A stretch of 46,469 nt of DNA from assembly GCA_965655865.1 (NCBI GenBank), contig CBFHJJ010000011.1, forward strand, positions 1 to 46,469. The letters are read 5' to 3'. The DNA comes from MAG-121220-bin8 sp965655865 (GTDB lineage Bacteria > Bacteroidota > Bacteroidia > Flavobacteriales > Flavobacteriaceae). How positions within the stretch are numbered: position 1 is the stretch's first letter; every line of letters starts with the position of its first letter. Below, in pieces: positions 25,471 through 34,800 of this stretch. The position numbers and the translations under genes were made by a program. The notes beneath the pieces are model-generated. The model saw only the letters and a list, made by a program, of their open reading frames with translations, ran no database searches and was not told where the DNA came from.

Positions 25471-27813
25471 TATTTCGTCACTTTCACCAACAGAAGTAAT
25501 ATATTTTCTTGAACTTTTATCTTCAAATAAATCAATTTTACTAGAACCAAATACTGGAAAATTCGAAATTAAATTTGAATTAGAGTCAAAAAGATATATT
25601 AGTTTTTGATCTATATCTGTTAGGGAAATATTATCGATAAGTTTATTTTTAAAAATAATTGGCTTAGTGTAATTAGCAAATTTTAATTCACTTAGTTTCC
25701 CATTAATTGTTAATATATTTTCGCTGATATGAACTAAATTATTTTTATCTGCACTAAAGAGATATTTACCTTCAGATGGTAATGGTTTTTTGATAATTTT
25801 ACCTTTAGTATTGATTTTTACAACATTGTTTTTAGCATCAATTGTGGTAAATGAATTTTGATTTAAAAATATTTCATTTTCGATATTAATAAGATCATTT
25901 TTAATTCTAATATTACCTCTTCTATCAGTAATTTTAATTTTATTGTTAGAGTTGAATATTAAATAATCTTTTTTACCAATTCTAAAATGTTTTGGATTGT
26001 TTTTTTGAATACCCTTAATATTTTTTTTGTTAAATCCTTTAACATTCTTCATTTTGGAATCTAATATTTTAATTTCATTATCAAATAATAAGAATCTGTA
26101 ATTTTTTAATTTATCATAATCAAAGACAGTCAAGCCTAAAGTATTTTTATTTTTTATTTTTTTAACCTGATTTCCATTTTTATCAATTATTTGAAAATCA
26201 TTATCAGTGTTAAAAGCATATTGCAATCTGCCATTCTTGTAAAGATCAATCTGATGAATTTCTCCAATAATTTTAGAGCCAACATTTTCTTTCCAAATTA
26301 ATTTTCCTTCCAGTGACATTAGGTATAAGATATTATTTATATCCTGTGTTATTATTTCTTTTTTCTTTGTAACATAATTCGTGACAAATTTGGGAGATAA
26401 GTTTATTGGGTTATCAGTTTTAAAACTATAATCTAAGTTTATTCCATTTTTTTTATTTTCTTCAATCGATTTTATTACACTAAATGAATTGTAAATTATA
26501 TTGTCATCTAGTCTAGTGTGATTAATTAAATACGGAAATTTTTCACTTGAAATGTTTAATGATTCCAAAGTTTTCCTTTTAGAATTTTTTAAATTATAAA
26601 CTTTTAAATAATTGCTTTTTTCTGGAACATCTTCAAAAGATTGGATAAACTTATTTTCATTTTCGATAGTAGACGAATTCGAAATATTTATAATTATTTT
26701 TTCCAAACTATTTTTGGATTTACTTATCACTAGTTTATTTTCAATAATACTAGCATAATTTTGTTTTAATTTATAATTAATAAATTTTAAAAAATCATAA
26801 TCAATAATTTGATTTCTTAATTTATATATTTTAAAGTCTCTATAGTTATAATTGTTTTCACTATTTTTTAAAATCTCTTTATTTAAAAACAATTTGTCTT
26901 TAAAATTAATCATTAGTAAAGAATCAAGTTTATTCTTTAAAAGTCCAAATTCATCAATTTCAAATAAAATAGAGTCTTTTTTAAAATCATTTATTTTTTT
27001 TATTGATTCGTTTTTCTCAAAATTTTCCAGATATTTATAATAGTTAAAACCAATTCTTTGAAAATCAGAAAAGTTATTGGGAATTATATTAGTAAAATTA
27101 CTTTTACTTGGTTTTATTCCATTTAAATAGGATATTTTTCTTGGAATCGAATCATTTTGAAAAGCCAAACCATTTAAGGTTATTCCATTTTGATTTAAAT
27201 CAATATCGTATTGAATCCATTCAGAAAATTTAGTGATATTAAACAAACTAAAAAGTTCTTCATTGTCAATATAATTTTTAAAATCATTAGAAATGAAAAG
27301 TGCAATTTTTGAATTTGAAATATTGTAAAGTTTACTTAAATCGCTAACCTTATCTTTAAAAACATGATTGGATTTTCTAATCGTGTTTTCAACAAGTAAT
27401 TTACTTTCAGATTCAATAGTAACATTGTTTTTTTTAGTTACGAATTTATATTTTTTCTCAGTTCCAACTCTTTTAATAATAGAACCATCATATAAGATTG
27501 AATCAATTACTACTTTAGACTCTATTTTTTTATTTTCTGAATTAGTGAAGTAAATGGGAATAATACTTTTCTTACCTATTTTGTGATAGCTGATTAGCAC
27601 TTCTTCTTTTCCATAATTTGTCAAAACTGAATCAATTTTTATATTTATTAAATCATTAAAAATTTGATTAAATTTTTGAGTATTACTACTCGAATTATAT
27701 TTGACTAATATTAATGGATTGGATGGAACTAGGTCTATTAAACTTTTGTATTTCTTTTCATTTTGACATCCAATAAATATTAATGCCAACAATAAGAATA
27801 TTTTCTTTTTCAT
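25450..27813 (-). CDS. Large lipoprotein of unknown function, possible beta-propeller C-terminal half
   Basis: A 787-aa lipoprotein, lipobox ALIFIGC (C16). I do not recognise a named family. Residues about 30-420 are mixed alpha/beta with many Lys, Asn and Ser residues. From about 455 on, short repeated units occur in which a strand pair is joined by D-x-N/K-G turns (for example LMSLEGKLIWKENVGSKIIG, DLYKNGRLQYAF, IIDKNGNQVKKIKN, ITDRRGNIRIKN, KINTKGKIIKK). That pattern fits a PQQ/WD-like beta-propeller. A lipoprotein at this place beside rnhB recurs in flavobacteria as far as I recall. It may act in envelope assembly, but this is a guess. The 3' end overlaps lipB by 21 bases. Confidence 0.75.
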   Translation of the reverse strand: MKKKIFLLLALIFIGCQNEKKYKSLIDLVPSNPLILVKYNSSSNTQKFNQIFNDLINIKIDSVLTNYGKEEVLISYHKIGKKSIIPIYFTNSENKKIESKVVIDSILYDGSIIKRVGTEKKYKFVTKKNNVTIESESKLLVENTIRKSNHVFKDKVSDLSKLYNISNSKIALFISNDFKNYIDNEELFSLFNITKFSEWIQYDIDLNQNGITLNGLAFQNDSIPRKISYLNGIKPSKSNFTNIIPNNFSDFQRIGFNYYKYLENFEKNESIKKINDFKKDSILFEIDEFGLLKNKLDSLLMINFKDKLFLNKEILKNSENNYNYRDFKIYKLRNQIIDYDFLKFINYKLKQNYASIIENKLVISKSKNSLEKIIINISNSSTIENENKFIQSFEDVPEKSNYLKVYNLKNSKRKTLESLNISSEKFPYLINHTRLDDNIIYNSFSVIKSIEENKKNGINLDYSFKTDNPINLSPKFVTNYVTKKKEIITQDINNILYLMSLEGKLIWKENVGSKIIGEIHQIDLYKNGRLQYAFNTDNDFQIIDKNGNQVKKIKNKNTLGLTVFDYDKLKNYRFLLFDNEIKILDSKMKNVKGFNKKNIKGIQKNNPKHFRIGKKDYLIFNSNNKIKITDRRGNIRIKNDLINIENEIFLNQNSFTTIDAKNNVVKINTKGKIIKKPLPSEGKYLFSADKNNLVHISENILTINGKLSELKFANYTKPIIFKNKLIDNISLTDIDQKLIYLFDSNSNLISNFPVFGSSKIDLFEDKSSRKYITSVGESDEILVYSLY

Positions 27814-27826
27814 AAAAATCGTTTAG

Positions 27827-27834
27827 CAAAAGTA
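27827..27834 (-). promoter_or_regulatory. Candidate -7 element for the 787-aa lipoprotein gene
   Basis: The minus strand reads TACTTTTG, matching TAnnTTTG, 13 bases before the lipoprotein ATG. It lies between the rnhB stop codon and the lipoprotein start, so the lipoprotein may be expressed independently of rnhB. A -33 TTG at normal spacing is not present. Confidence 0.35.
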
Positions 27835-27852
27835 ATGAACAATTTTTTTAAT

Positions 27853-28425
27853 TTATAACAACTTAAATTTTTTTCTGTGATGTGTAGTTATTCCATATTT
27901 TGATATAGCTGATCTATGTTGTTTAGTTGGATAACCTTTGTTTTTATTCCATTGATACAATGGAAATTTATTCGATAGTGAAATCATTAATTCATCCCTT
28001 GATGTTTTAGCAAGTATTGAGGCAGCAGCTATATTCATGTACTTTGTATCACCTTTAATTATACATTTAAATGGTATTTCATTTTTAGTATTAAATTTAT
28101 TGCCATCAACAATTACAAATTCAGGAACGATTTTTAAATTTTCAATAGCTGTATTCATTGCTAAAATTGAAGCATTTAAAATATTGATTTTTTCAATTAT
28201 TTGAACAGGTATATGAACTATTGAATAATCTATTGCCTTTTCAATAATTATTTTTTTTAAATCATTTCTTTTTGATTCCGATAGTTTTTTTGAATCATTT
28301 AATTCGATATTTCTAAAGTCTTTTGGTAATATTACTGCCGCCGCTGTAACTGGACCAGCTAAACATCCTCTTCCAGCCTCATCTGTTCCGCATTCAATAA
28401 GTTTTGAATATGAATTAATTAGCAT
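27853..28425 (-). CDS. rnhB: Ribonuclease HII
   Basis: A 190-aa RNase HII that nicks RNA in RNA/DNA hybrids and removes misincorporated ribonucleotides. The active site opens with D15-E16 in CGTDEAGRGCLAGPV (the DEAGRG motif); further blocks are LNDSKKLSESKR, FVIVDGN and ASILAKTSRDELM. Complete and of normal length. It is divergent from the putative porin (about 80 bases) and followed 39 bases later by the lipoprotein gene on the same strand. Confidence 0.97.
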   Translation of the reverse strand: MLINSYSKLIECGTDEAGRGCLAGPVTAAAVILPKDFRNIELNDSKKLSESKRNDLKKIIIEKAIDYSIVHIPVQIIEKINILNASILAMNTAIENLKIVPEFVIVDGNKFNTKNEIPFKCIIKGDTKYMNIAAASILAKTSRDELMISLSNKFPLYQWNKNKGYPTKQHRSAISKYGITTHHRKKFKLL

Positions 28426-28481
28426 AAATGACTTTATTTAAATTTAAGAAATAATTAAAATAATAAATGAAATGAAATGAA

Positions 28482-28489
28482 TAACTTTG
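28482..28489 (+). promoter_or_regulatory. -7 element of the putative porin promoter
   Basis: TAACTTTG matches TAnnTTTG and overlaps an in-frame TTG (28487). Transcription should start at about 28494-28496, so translation must begin at the ATG at 28505. No exact -33 TTG was seen. Confidence 0.45.
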
Positions 28490-28504
28490 ATTCAAATACA
28501 AAGA

Positions 28505-30427
28505 ATGAAGTTTTATTACTTTTTTTTAATATTAATATTTTCAGTCAACACTTCGCTTTGTCAGGATTTAAATTTAATTGATTCTTTTAAAAACTCTGTT
28601 GGTCTTGAAAAAGATTCTCTAACTGGAAAAAATTTAGCTTCTATTAAGCAGTATTTGATTCTTAAAAATCACAGTGACACAACATATGTTGATACCTCGC
28701 TAACAATCAAAAAATTTTACAAATTTAATTTTTTAAGAAGTGATAATTTTGAAAAATTAAAGTTTTCAAATTTAGGTCAAACGTATAATTCACTTACTTC
28801 CAATTTTCAAAACTCCTCATTACCAGATTTTAGTTTTAGCTCAAAAAAAGAGATATATTTAAAATCTAGTGATGTTAACTATTATCATGTCCCGACTCCT
28901 TTAACTGAACTTTTATTTAAATCAGTTATGAAGCAAGGTCAATTTACAGATGTGTTATTTTCAACAAATACCTCTGAAAATTTTAATTTTTCAATTGGTT
29001 TTAAAGGAATGAGATCATTAGGTAATTACCAAAACATATTGTCAGGTTTAAAGCAATTTGTTTTTTCCTCAAACTATAAATCAAAAAATGAAAATTATAG
29101 TTTAAGGACTCATTATGTAAGCCAAAATTTAGAGAACAGAGAAAACGGTGGATTAACAAATGCATCTATTTTAAATTTTGAATCTGAGGATAATTTATTT
29201 TCGGAAAGATCAAAACTTTCGGTAAAATTTGAAAATGCGACTAGTTACTTTTTAAGTAAAAGATATTTCTTTGACCAGAACATATTATTGTTCAAATTAA
29301 AAAAATCAAATACTTTTTCTTTGGGACATGTTTTCGAATACGAAACTATGTATAACTCTTTTGAACAAACTGAACCGAGTGATTATTACGGAACTGCTAC
29401 AAATTCAATTAGTGATAAAACAGTACTTAAGACCATGTCTAATATCTTTTATACAAGTTTAAAGTCAAAGTTTTTAGGAAATATAATGGTCTCTTATTTA
29501 AATTATAATTATAATTATAAAACAAACGCTTTAAGTGATAATTATAATGGATTTAAAGAAAATGAAAATTCACTTTCTTTTTCTTTAAAAAAAACAATTT
29601 TTAATCACAATGTAAGTGCAAAGTTTTCTAAAAATTTGTTTGGAACTAGATTAGGAGATCTTTTAAATTTCACCCTTGATTCTGAAAATACTTCAAAAAT
29701 TAATTATTCACTTGGATTAAATATTTTAAGCAAGCACCCTGGCTTTAATTTTGAGTTATTTGATAGCGAATACAATGATGTTGGATGGCAAAAAGAATTG
29801 AATTTGTTAAAGATTAAAAATTTATTTTTAAAACTAAATTCCAGTTCACTTGGATCTCTAAGTTTAGATTACCGTTTGATTGATAATTTAACCTATTTTG
29901 AATTATTAAATAATGATACAATAAACAATGAAGGGGATACAAATTTAATTCCTAATGTTAATCAATATTTAAATACTATAAAGTATTTGAAATTTAAATG
30001 GCAAAAAGAATTTCGATTCGGAAAATTTGCTTTAGATAACTCTTTTATTTATCAATCAGTAAATCAGGATAATAAAGTTTTAAATTTACCAGACTTTATT
30101 ACAAGAAATACTTTTTATTACTCAAATAATGTTTTTAATAAGGCAATGTTTCTTCAAACAGGTGTGTCTTTTAAATATTTTTCAAAATTCCACGCTAATG
30201 AATATAATCCTTTAGTTAGTTCATTTCATGTTCAGTCTGAAAAGCAAATTGGGGGATTTCCTGTGATAGATATTTTTGTTAATGCAAAAATCCAACAAAC
30301 AAGATTATATTTAAAAGCAGAACATATAAACTCAGCGTCTACAGGAAATAATTTTTATTCCTCACCATCTTATCCTTACAGAGATTTTTTAGTAAGATTT
30401 GGACTTGTTTGGAATTTTTTCAATTAA
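28505..30427 (+). CDS. Putative outer-membrane porin (Bacteroidota putative porin family)
   Basis: A 640-aa secreted protein starting at MKFYYFFLILIFSV, with signal peptide ending near SLCQ. The start is the ATG at 28505, because the in-frame TTG upstream lies inside a promoter-like element. The mature protein is rich in alternating hydrophobic, Ser, Asn and Tyr residues, typical of outer-membrane beta-barrel strands, and ends in an aromatic-rich strand with C-terminal phenylalanine (FLVRFGLVWNFFN), the usual barrel-assembly signal. It has no TonB box or plug domain. The call as a member of the Bacteroidota putative porin family rests on length, barrel character and its place beside rnhB. Cargo unknown. 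Confidence 0.75.
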   Translation: MKFYYFFLILIFSVNTSLCQDLNLIDSFKNSVGLEKDSLTGKNLASIKQYLILKNHSDTTYVDTSLTIKKFYKFNFLRSDNFEKLKFSNLGQTYNSLTSNFQNSSLPDFSFSSKKEIYLKSSDVNYYHVPTPLTELLFKSVMKQGQFTDVLFSTNTSENFNFSIGFKGMRSLGNYQNILSGLKQFVFSSNYKSKNENYSLRTHYVSQNLENRENGGLTNASILNFESEDNLFSERSKLSVKFENATSYFLSKRYFFDQNILLFKLKKSNTFSLGHVFEYETMYNSFEQTEPSDYYGTATNSISDKTVLKTMSNIFYTSLKSKFLGNIMVSYLNYNYNYKTNALSDNYNGFKENENSLSFSLKKTIFNHNVSAKFSKNLFGTRLGDLLNFTLDSENTSKINYSLGLNILSKHPGFNFELFDSEYNDVGWQKELNLLKIKNLFLKLNSSSLGSLSLDYRLIDNLTYFELLNNDTINNEGDTNLIPNVNQYLNTIKYLKFKWQKEFRFGKFALDNSFIYQSVNQDNKVLNLPDFITRNTFYYSNNVFNKAMFLQTGVSFKYFSKFHANEYNPLVSSFHVQSEKQIGGFPVIDIFVNAKIQQTRLYLKAEHINSASTGNNFYSSPSYPYRDFLVRFGLVWNFFN

Positions 30428-30434
30428 GTTTAAA

Positions 30435-31892
30435 CTAAACAGTAGGTAAATCACCTTTTTCTTTTGTTTCTAACTCAGAACGTCCCATTAGAAATTTATC
30501 AACTTGGTATGCTGCTTCTCTTCCTTCAGAAATTGCCCAAACAATTAAAGATTGTCCTCTTCTCATGTCTCCAGCTGAAAATATATTAGAAACACTAGTT
30601 TGATAATTATTAGTTACAATCTGATTACTAATATTAGTTTCTAAATTTAGTTTATCAATTAAATCAGGTTCGTGGCCAGTAAACCCTAAGGCAAGTAATG
30701 CTAAATCACAAGGCCATAATTTTTCTGATCCTGTAATCTCTTTAAGTTGGGGTCTCTCGCCTTCTTTTTTAATCCACTCAACTTCAACAGTCTTAAGACT
30801 TTTTACTTTACCGTTTTCATCACCAATAAATTCTTTTGTAAGTATACTCCATTCTCTATGAATACCTTCTTCATGTGATGAAGTTGTTTTTAGCTTAAAT
30901 GGCCAATATGGCCAAGGATTTTCATCTGTTCTGTTCTCACTAGGTTTTGACATTATCTCAAAATTTGTGACAGATTTAGCTTCTTGACGATTGGAGGTGC
31001 CTATACAATCAGAGCCAGTGTCACCACCACCAATTACTATTACATTTTTATCTTTAGCATTTAAATGTTCAGAAGTTTTATTTAAGCCGTCTACAACTTC
31101 ATTTTGAAGTTTTAAAAAATCCATAGCTTGCTTGACACCATCTAAATCAGATCCTTTTATTGGCAAGTTTCTTTTAATTGTTGCTCCACCACAAAGCACT
31201 ATTGAATCATATTTTTTTAAATTTTCAACAGAATAGTTCTTGCCAACTTCTTTATTGGTAAAAAAATTTATTCCCTCTTCTTTAAGAATAGATAGTCTAC
31301 GATCAATAATATTTTTTTCCATTTTAAAATCAGGAATTCCGTATCTTAATAAACCACCAATTTTAGTATCTCTTTCATATACATCAACAGAGTGACCAGC
31401 TTTATTTAATTGTTGTGCCGCTGCTAATCCAGCTGGACCAGATCCGACAATTGCAATCTTCTTCCCAGTTCTATTTAACGGAGGATTAGCTTTTATCCAT
31501 CCTTCTTCAAATCCTCTTTCAACTATATATTTTTCAATCATTTCAATTGAAACGGGAGGATTGATAATTCCTAAGACACATGCAGCTTCACAAGGTGCGG
31601 GACAAAGTCTACCAGTAAATTCAGGAAAATTATTTGTTGAATGTAATATGTGCAAAGCTTTTTCCCATTCATTATTGTAAACAGCATCATTAAAATCAGG
31701 AATTAAATTTCCCAATGGACATCCGCTGTGGCAAAAAGGAACACCACAATCCATACATCTTCCGCCTTGTTCTTTTAATTTTTCATCTGAGGGTTTTAAA
31801 GTAAATTCTTTATAATTTTTAACTCTCTTTTTTACAGGAACTAATCCTTCCTCAGTTCTTTCAAATTCTATAAAACCTTTTAATTTACCCAT
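30435..31892 (-). CDS. gltD: Glutamate synthase small subunit (NADPH)
   Basis: A 485-aa beta subunit of NADPH-glutamate synthase, which passes electrons from NADPH through FAD to the large subunit. The N-terminal domain carries the cysteine sets CMDCGVPFCHSGCPLGN and CPAPCEAACVLG for [4Fe-4S] clusters. The FAD Rossmann motif is GSGPAGLAAAQ (about 151-161), the NADPH motif is VIGGGDTGSDC, and the C-terminal FAD contact is IFSAGDMRRGQSLIVWA. Complete. It follows gltB after 5 bases, in one leftward operon, and its 3' end faces the putative porin with a 7-base gap. Confidence 0.97.
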   Translation of the reverse strand: MGKLKGFIEFERTEEGLVPVKKRVKNYKEFTLKPSDEKLKEQGGRCMDCGVPFCHSGCPLGNLIPDFNDAVYNNEWEKALHILHSTNNFPEFTGRLCPAPCEAACVLGIINPPVSIEMIEKYIVERGFEEGWIKANPPLNRTGKKIAIVGSGPAGLAAAQQLNKAGHSVDVYERDTKIGGLLRYGIPDFKMEKNIIDRRLSILKEEGINFFTNKEVGKNYSVENLKKYDSIVLCGGATIKRNLPIKGSDLDGVKQAMDFLKLQNEVVDGLNKTSEHLNAKDKNVIVIGGGDTGSDCIGTSNRQEAKSVTNFEIMSKPSENRTDENPWPYWPFKLKTTSSHEEGIHREWSILTKEFIGDENGKVKSLKTVEVEWIKKEGERPQLKEITGSEKLWPCDLALLALGFTGHEPDLIDKLNLETNISNQIVTNNYQTSVSNIFSAGDMRRGQSLIVWAISEGREAAYQVDKFLMGRSELETKEKGDLPTV

Positions 31893-31897
31893 TGTAA

Positions 31898-34800
31898 CTA
31901 TTTGATTATTTCTGTAATTTTTTCTTTTGCCATTTTTTCAAGAGCTAATTTATATTCGGTAGGCATTATTTTTACAAAGTTTTTAGATTCTTTGTCCCAA
32001 TTATTTAAAAACCTTTCTGCTATTTTACTGGATGTATATGTGAAATGATTTTCGATCAATTTCTTGACTAAATCTAAGTCTTGATTTGAAGGGTCTTCAA
32101 ATTCAATCATTTCTGAGTTAAAATTTCTTTTATCAAACTTTTTTGATTTGTAAATATAAGCTACCCCTCCACTCATTCCAGCCGCAAAATTTCTTCCGAT
32201 ATCCCCAAGAATAATTGCAGTTCCTCCAGTCATATATTCGCATCCATGATCTCCGACTCCTTCAACTACCGCAATTGCCCCAGAATTTCTAACACAGAAT
32301 CTTTCCCCAGCTATACCATTGATGTAAGCTTCACCAGCTGTAGCGCCGTATAATGCCACGTTTCCAGTAATTACATTTTCTTCAGATTTAAAACTAGCTT
32401 CTTTTGGAACTTTTACAATGATTTTGGATCCGGAAAGACCCTTTCCAAAATAATCGTTTGTATTACCACTAACTGTTAAAGTTAGTCCATGAGCCCCAAA
32501 AGCACCAAAACTTTGTCCAGCTGCTCCCTTGAAATTAATTTCCAAAGTATCTTTAGGAAGACCTTTTGCTCCATATAATTTTGAAATTTCATTACTAACA
32601 ATAGTTCCAACAGTTCTATCTGTATTTTTAATTTCATATGAAAGACTCATTTTAACCTTTTTTTCAATCGCTAACTTGGCTTCTTTTAATATGGTGAAAT
32701 CTAATACGTTTTCTAAATTATGATCTTGTTTTGTATTGTTTTTTAATGGGGTGTTTTCAGGAACATTAGGCTTGTATAAGATCTTAGATAAATTAATTCC
32801 TTTTGTTTTGTAATTCTTTACAGCATCTTCCATATTAATTTTTTGACTTTGTCCAACCATTTCATCTACTGTTCTAAATCCGAGTTGAGACATGATTTCT
32901 CTTAATTCTTGAGCAACAAAATACATGAAATTGATTACGTGTTCAGGTTTTCCTTTAAAATTTTTCCTTAGTTCAGGATCTTGAGTAGCAATTCCAACAG
33001 GACATGTGTTTAAGTGGCAAGCTCTCATCATAATACAACCTGATGCAACTAGGGGAGCGGTTGAGAATCCAAATTCTTCTGCTCCTAACAAACAGGCGAT
33101 AGCAACATCTCTTCCAGTTTTAAGTTGACCATCACATTCCATAACAACTCTTCCTCTAAGATTGTTCATTACTAAAGTTTGTTGTGCTTCAGCAATACCT
33201 AGTTCCCAAGGTAAACCAGCATGCTTTAGTGAAGTAAGTGGAGATGCTCCAGTTCCACCATCAAATCCAGAAATTAGAATTACATCAGCTTTTGCTTTTG
33301 CAACACCAGCTGCAATAGTGCCTACACCAACTTCAGAAACTAATTTAACATTAATTCTAGCTTCTCTATTAGCATTTTTTAGATCATATATTAATTGAGA
33401 TAAATCTTCAATAGAGTAAATGTCGTGGTGGGGCGGTGGGGAAATTAGTCCAACGTATGGAGTTGAATTTCTAACTTCCGCTATCATAGGATTTACTTTA
33501 GGACCTGGTAATTGCCCTCCTTCTCCAGGCTTAGCGCCTTGTGCCATCTTTATTTGAATCTCTTTTGCAGTACTTAAATAGTGTGAGCTTACTCCAAACC
33601 TACCGGAAGCAACTTGTTTTATAGCACTATTTTTCCAAACACCATTTTTCTCTTTTTTATACCTATTTGAATCCTCACCACCTTCTCCAGAGTTACTTTT
33701 ACCACCAATGCTGTTCATTGCAATTGCAAGATTTTCGTGCGCTTCTTTACTAATGGATCCGTAGGACATTGCACCAGTTTTAAATCTTTTTACAATTTCA
33801 GTCCAAGGCTCTACTTCTTCAATTGGAATAGGATCAAAATCAACAAGTTTAAACATTCCTCTTAATGTCATTAATTGCTTACTTTGTTTATTAATTAAAT
33901 CAGAGTATACCTTATACGTGTCGTATTTATCCTCTTTTACAGCTTGCTGAAGCTTTGAAATTGTTGAGGGATTTAACATGTGCGCTTCCCCATTTCTTCT
34001 CCACCTATAATTACCTCCAATTTCTAAACTAACAAACTTATTTTTATCTGTAAAGGCTTCTACATGTCTAGATGAAAGTTCTTTTTCTAGACTGTATAGA
34101 CCAATACCTTCAATTCTTGTTGGTGTGTTTGAAAAGTATTTTTCAGTAAAACTTTCTCTTAGACCTAAAGCTTCAAATATTTGGGCCCCTCTGTATGAGT
34201 GAAGAGTTGAAATCCCAATTTTGTTCATTACTTTAAGAATTCCTTTGTCAATAGCTTTATTGTAATTGTTAATTGAGTCTTTTAAAGATTGTTTACCAAA
34301 AAAATCATTTTTATGATGATGTTCTATAATTTCGTTAACAAGATATGGATTGATAGCACTAGCTCCGTAACCAAATAGCATCGAAAAGTGATGAGGTTCC
34401 CTTGGTTCAGATGATTCAATTACAATTCCAAATTTAGATCTTTTTTTGGCTTTCATTAAAACATGATGAACATTTGAACAAGCTAAAAGTATAGGAATAG
34501 CACCCCTGTCTTTAGAAACTCCACGGTCACTAATAATTATAATATTGTAACCTTGATCTACATATGAATTAACATCTTTAACCATTTTATCTAAAGCTTC
34601 TTCAATTCCGTTGTGACCTTTTATTACGTCGTATAAAGCACTAACTGAAGCAGTTTTAAAATTTTTATTTTTAATAAACTTTATTTTGTCTAAATCTTCA
34701 TTAGAAATAATAGGATTGTTTATTTTTAATTTTTTACAGTGATCAGGTACTATGTCAAAAATATTGAAATCACTTCCAATTCCAAGTCCGGTATCAGTGA

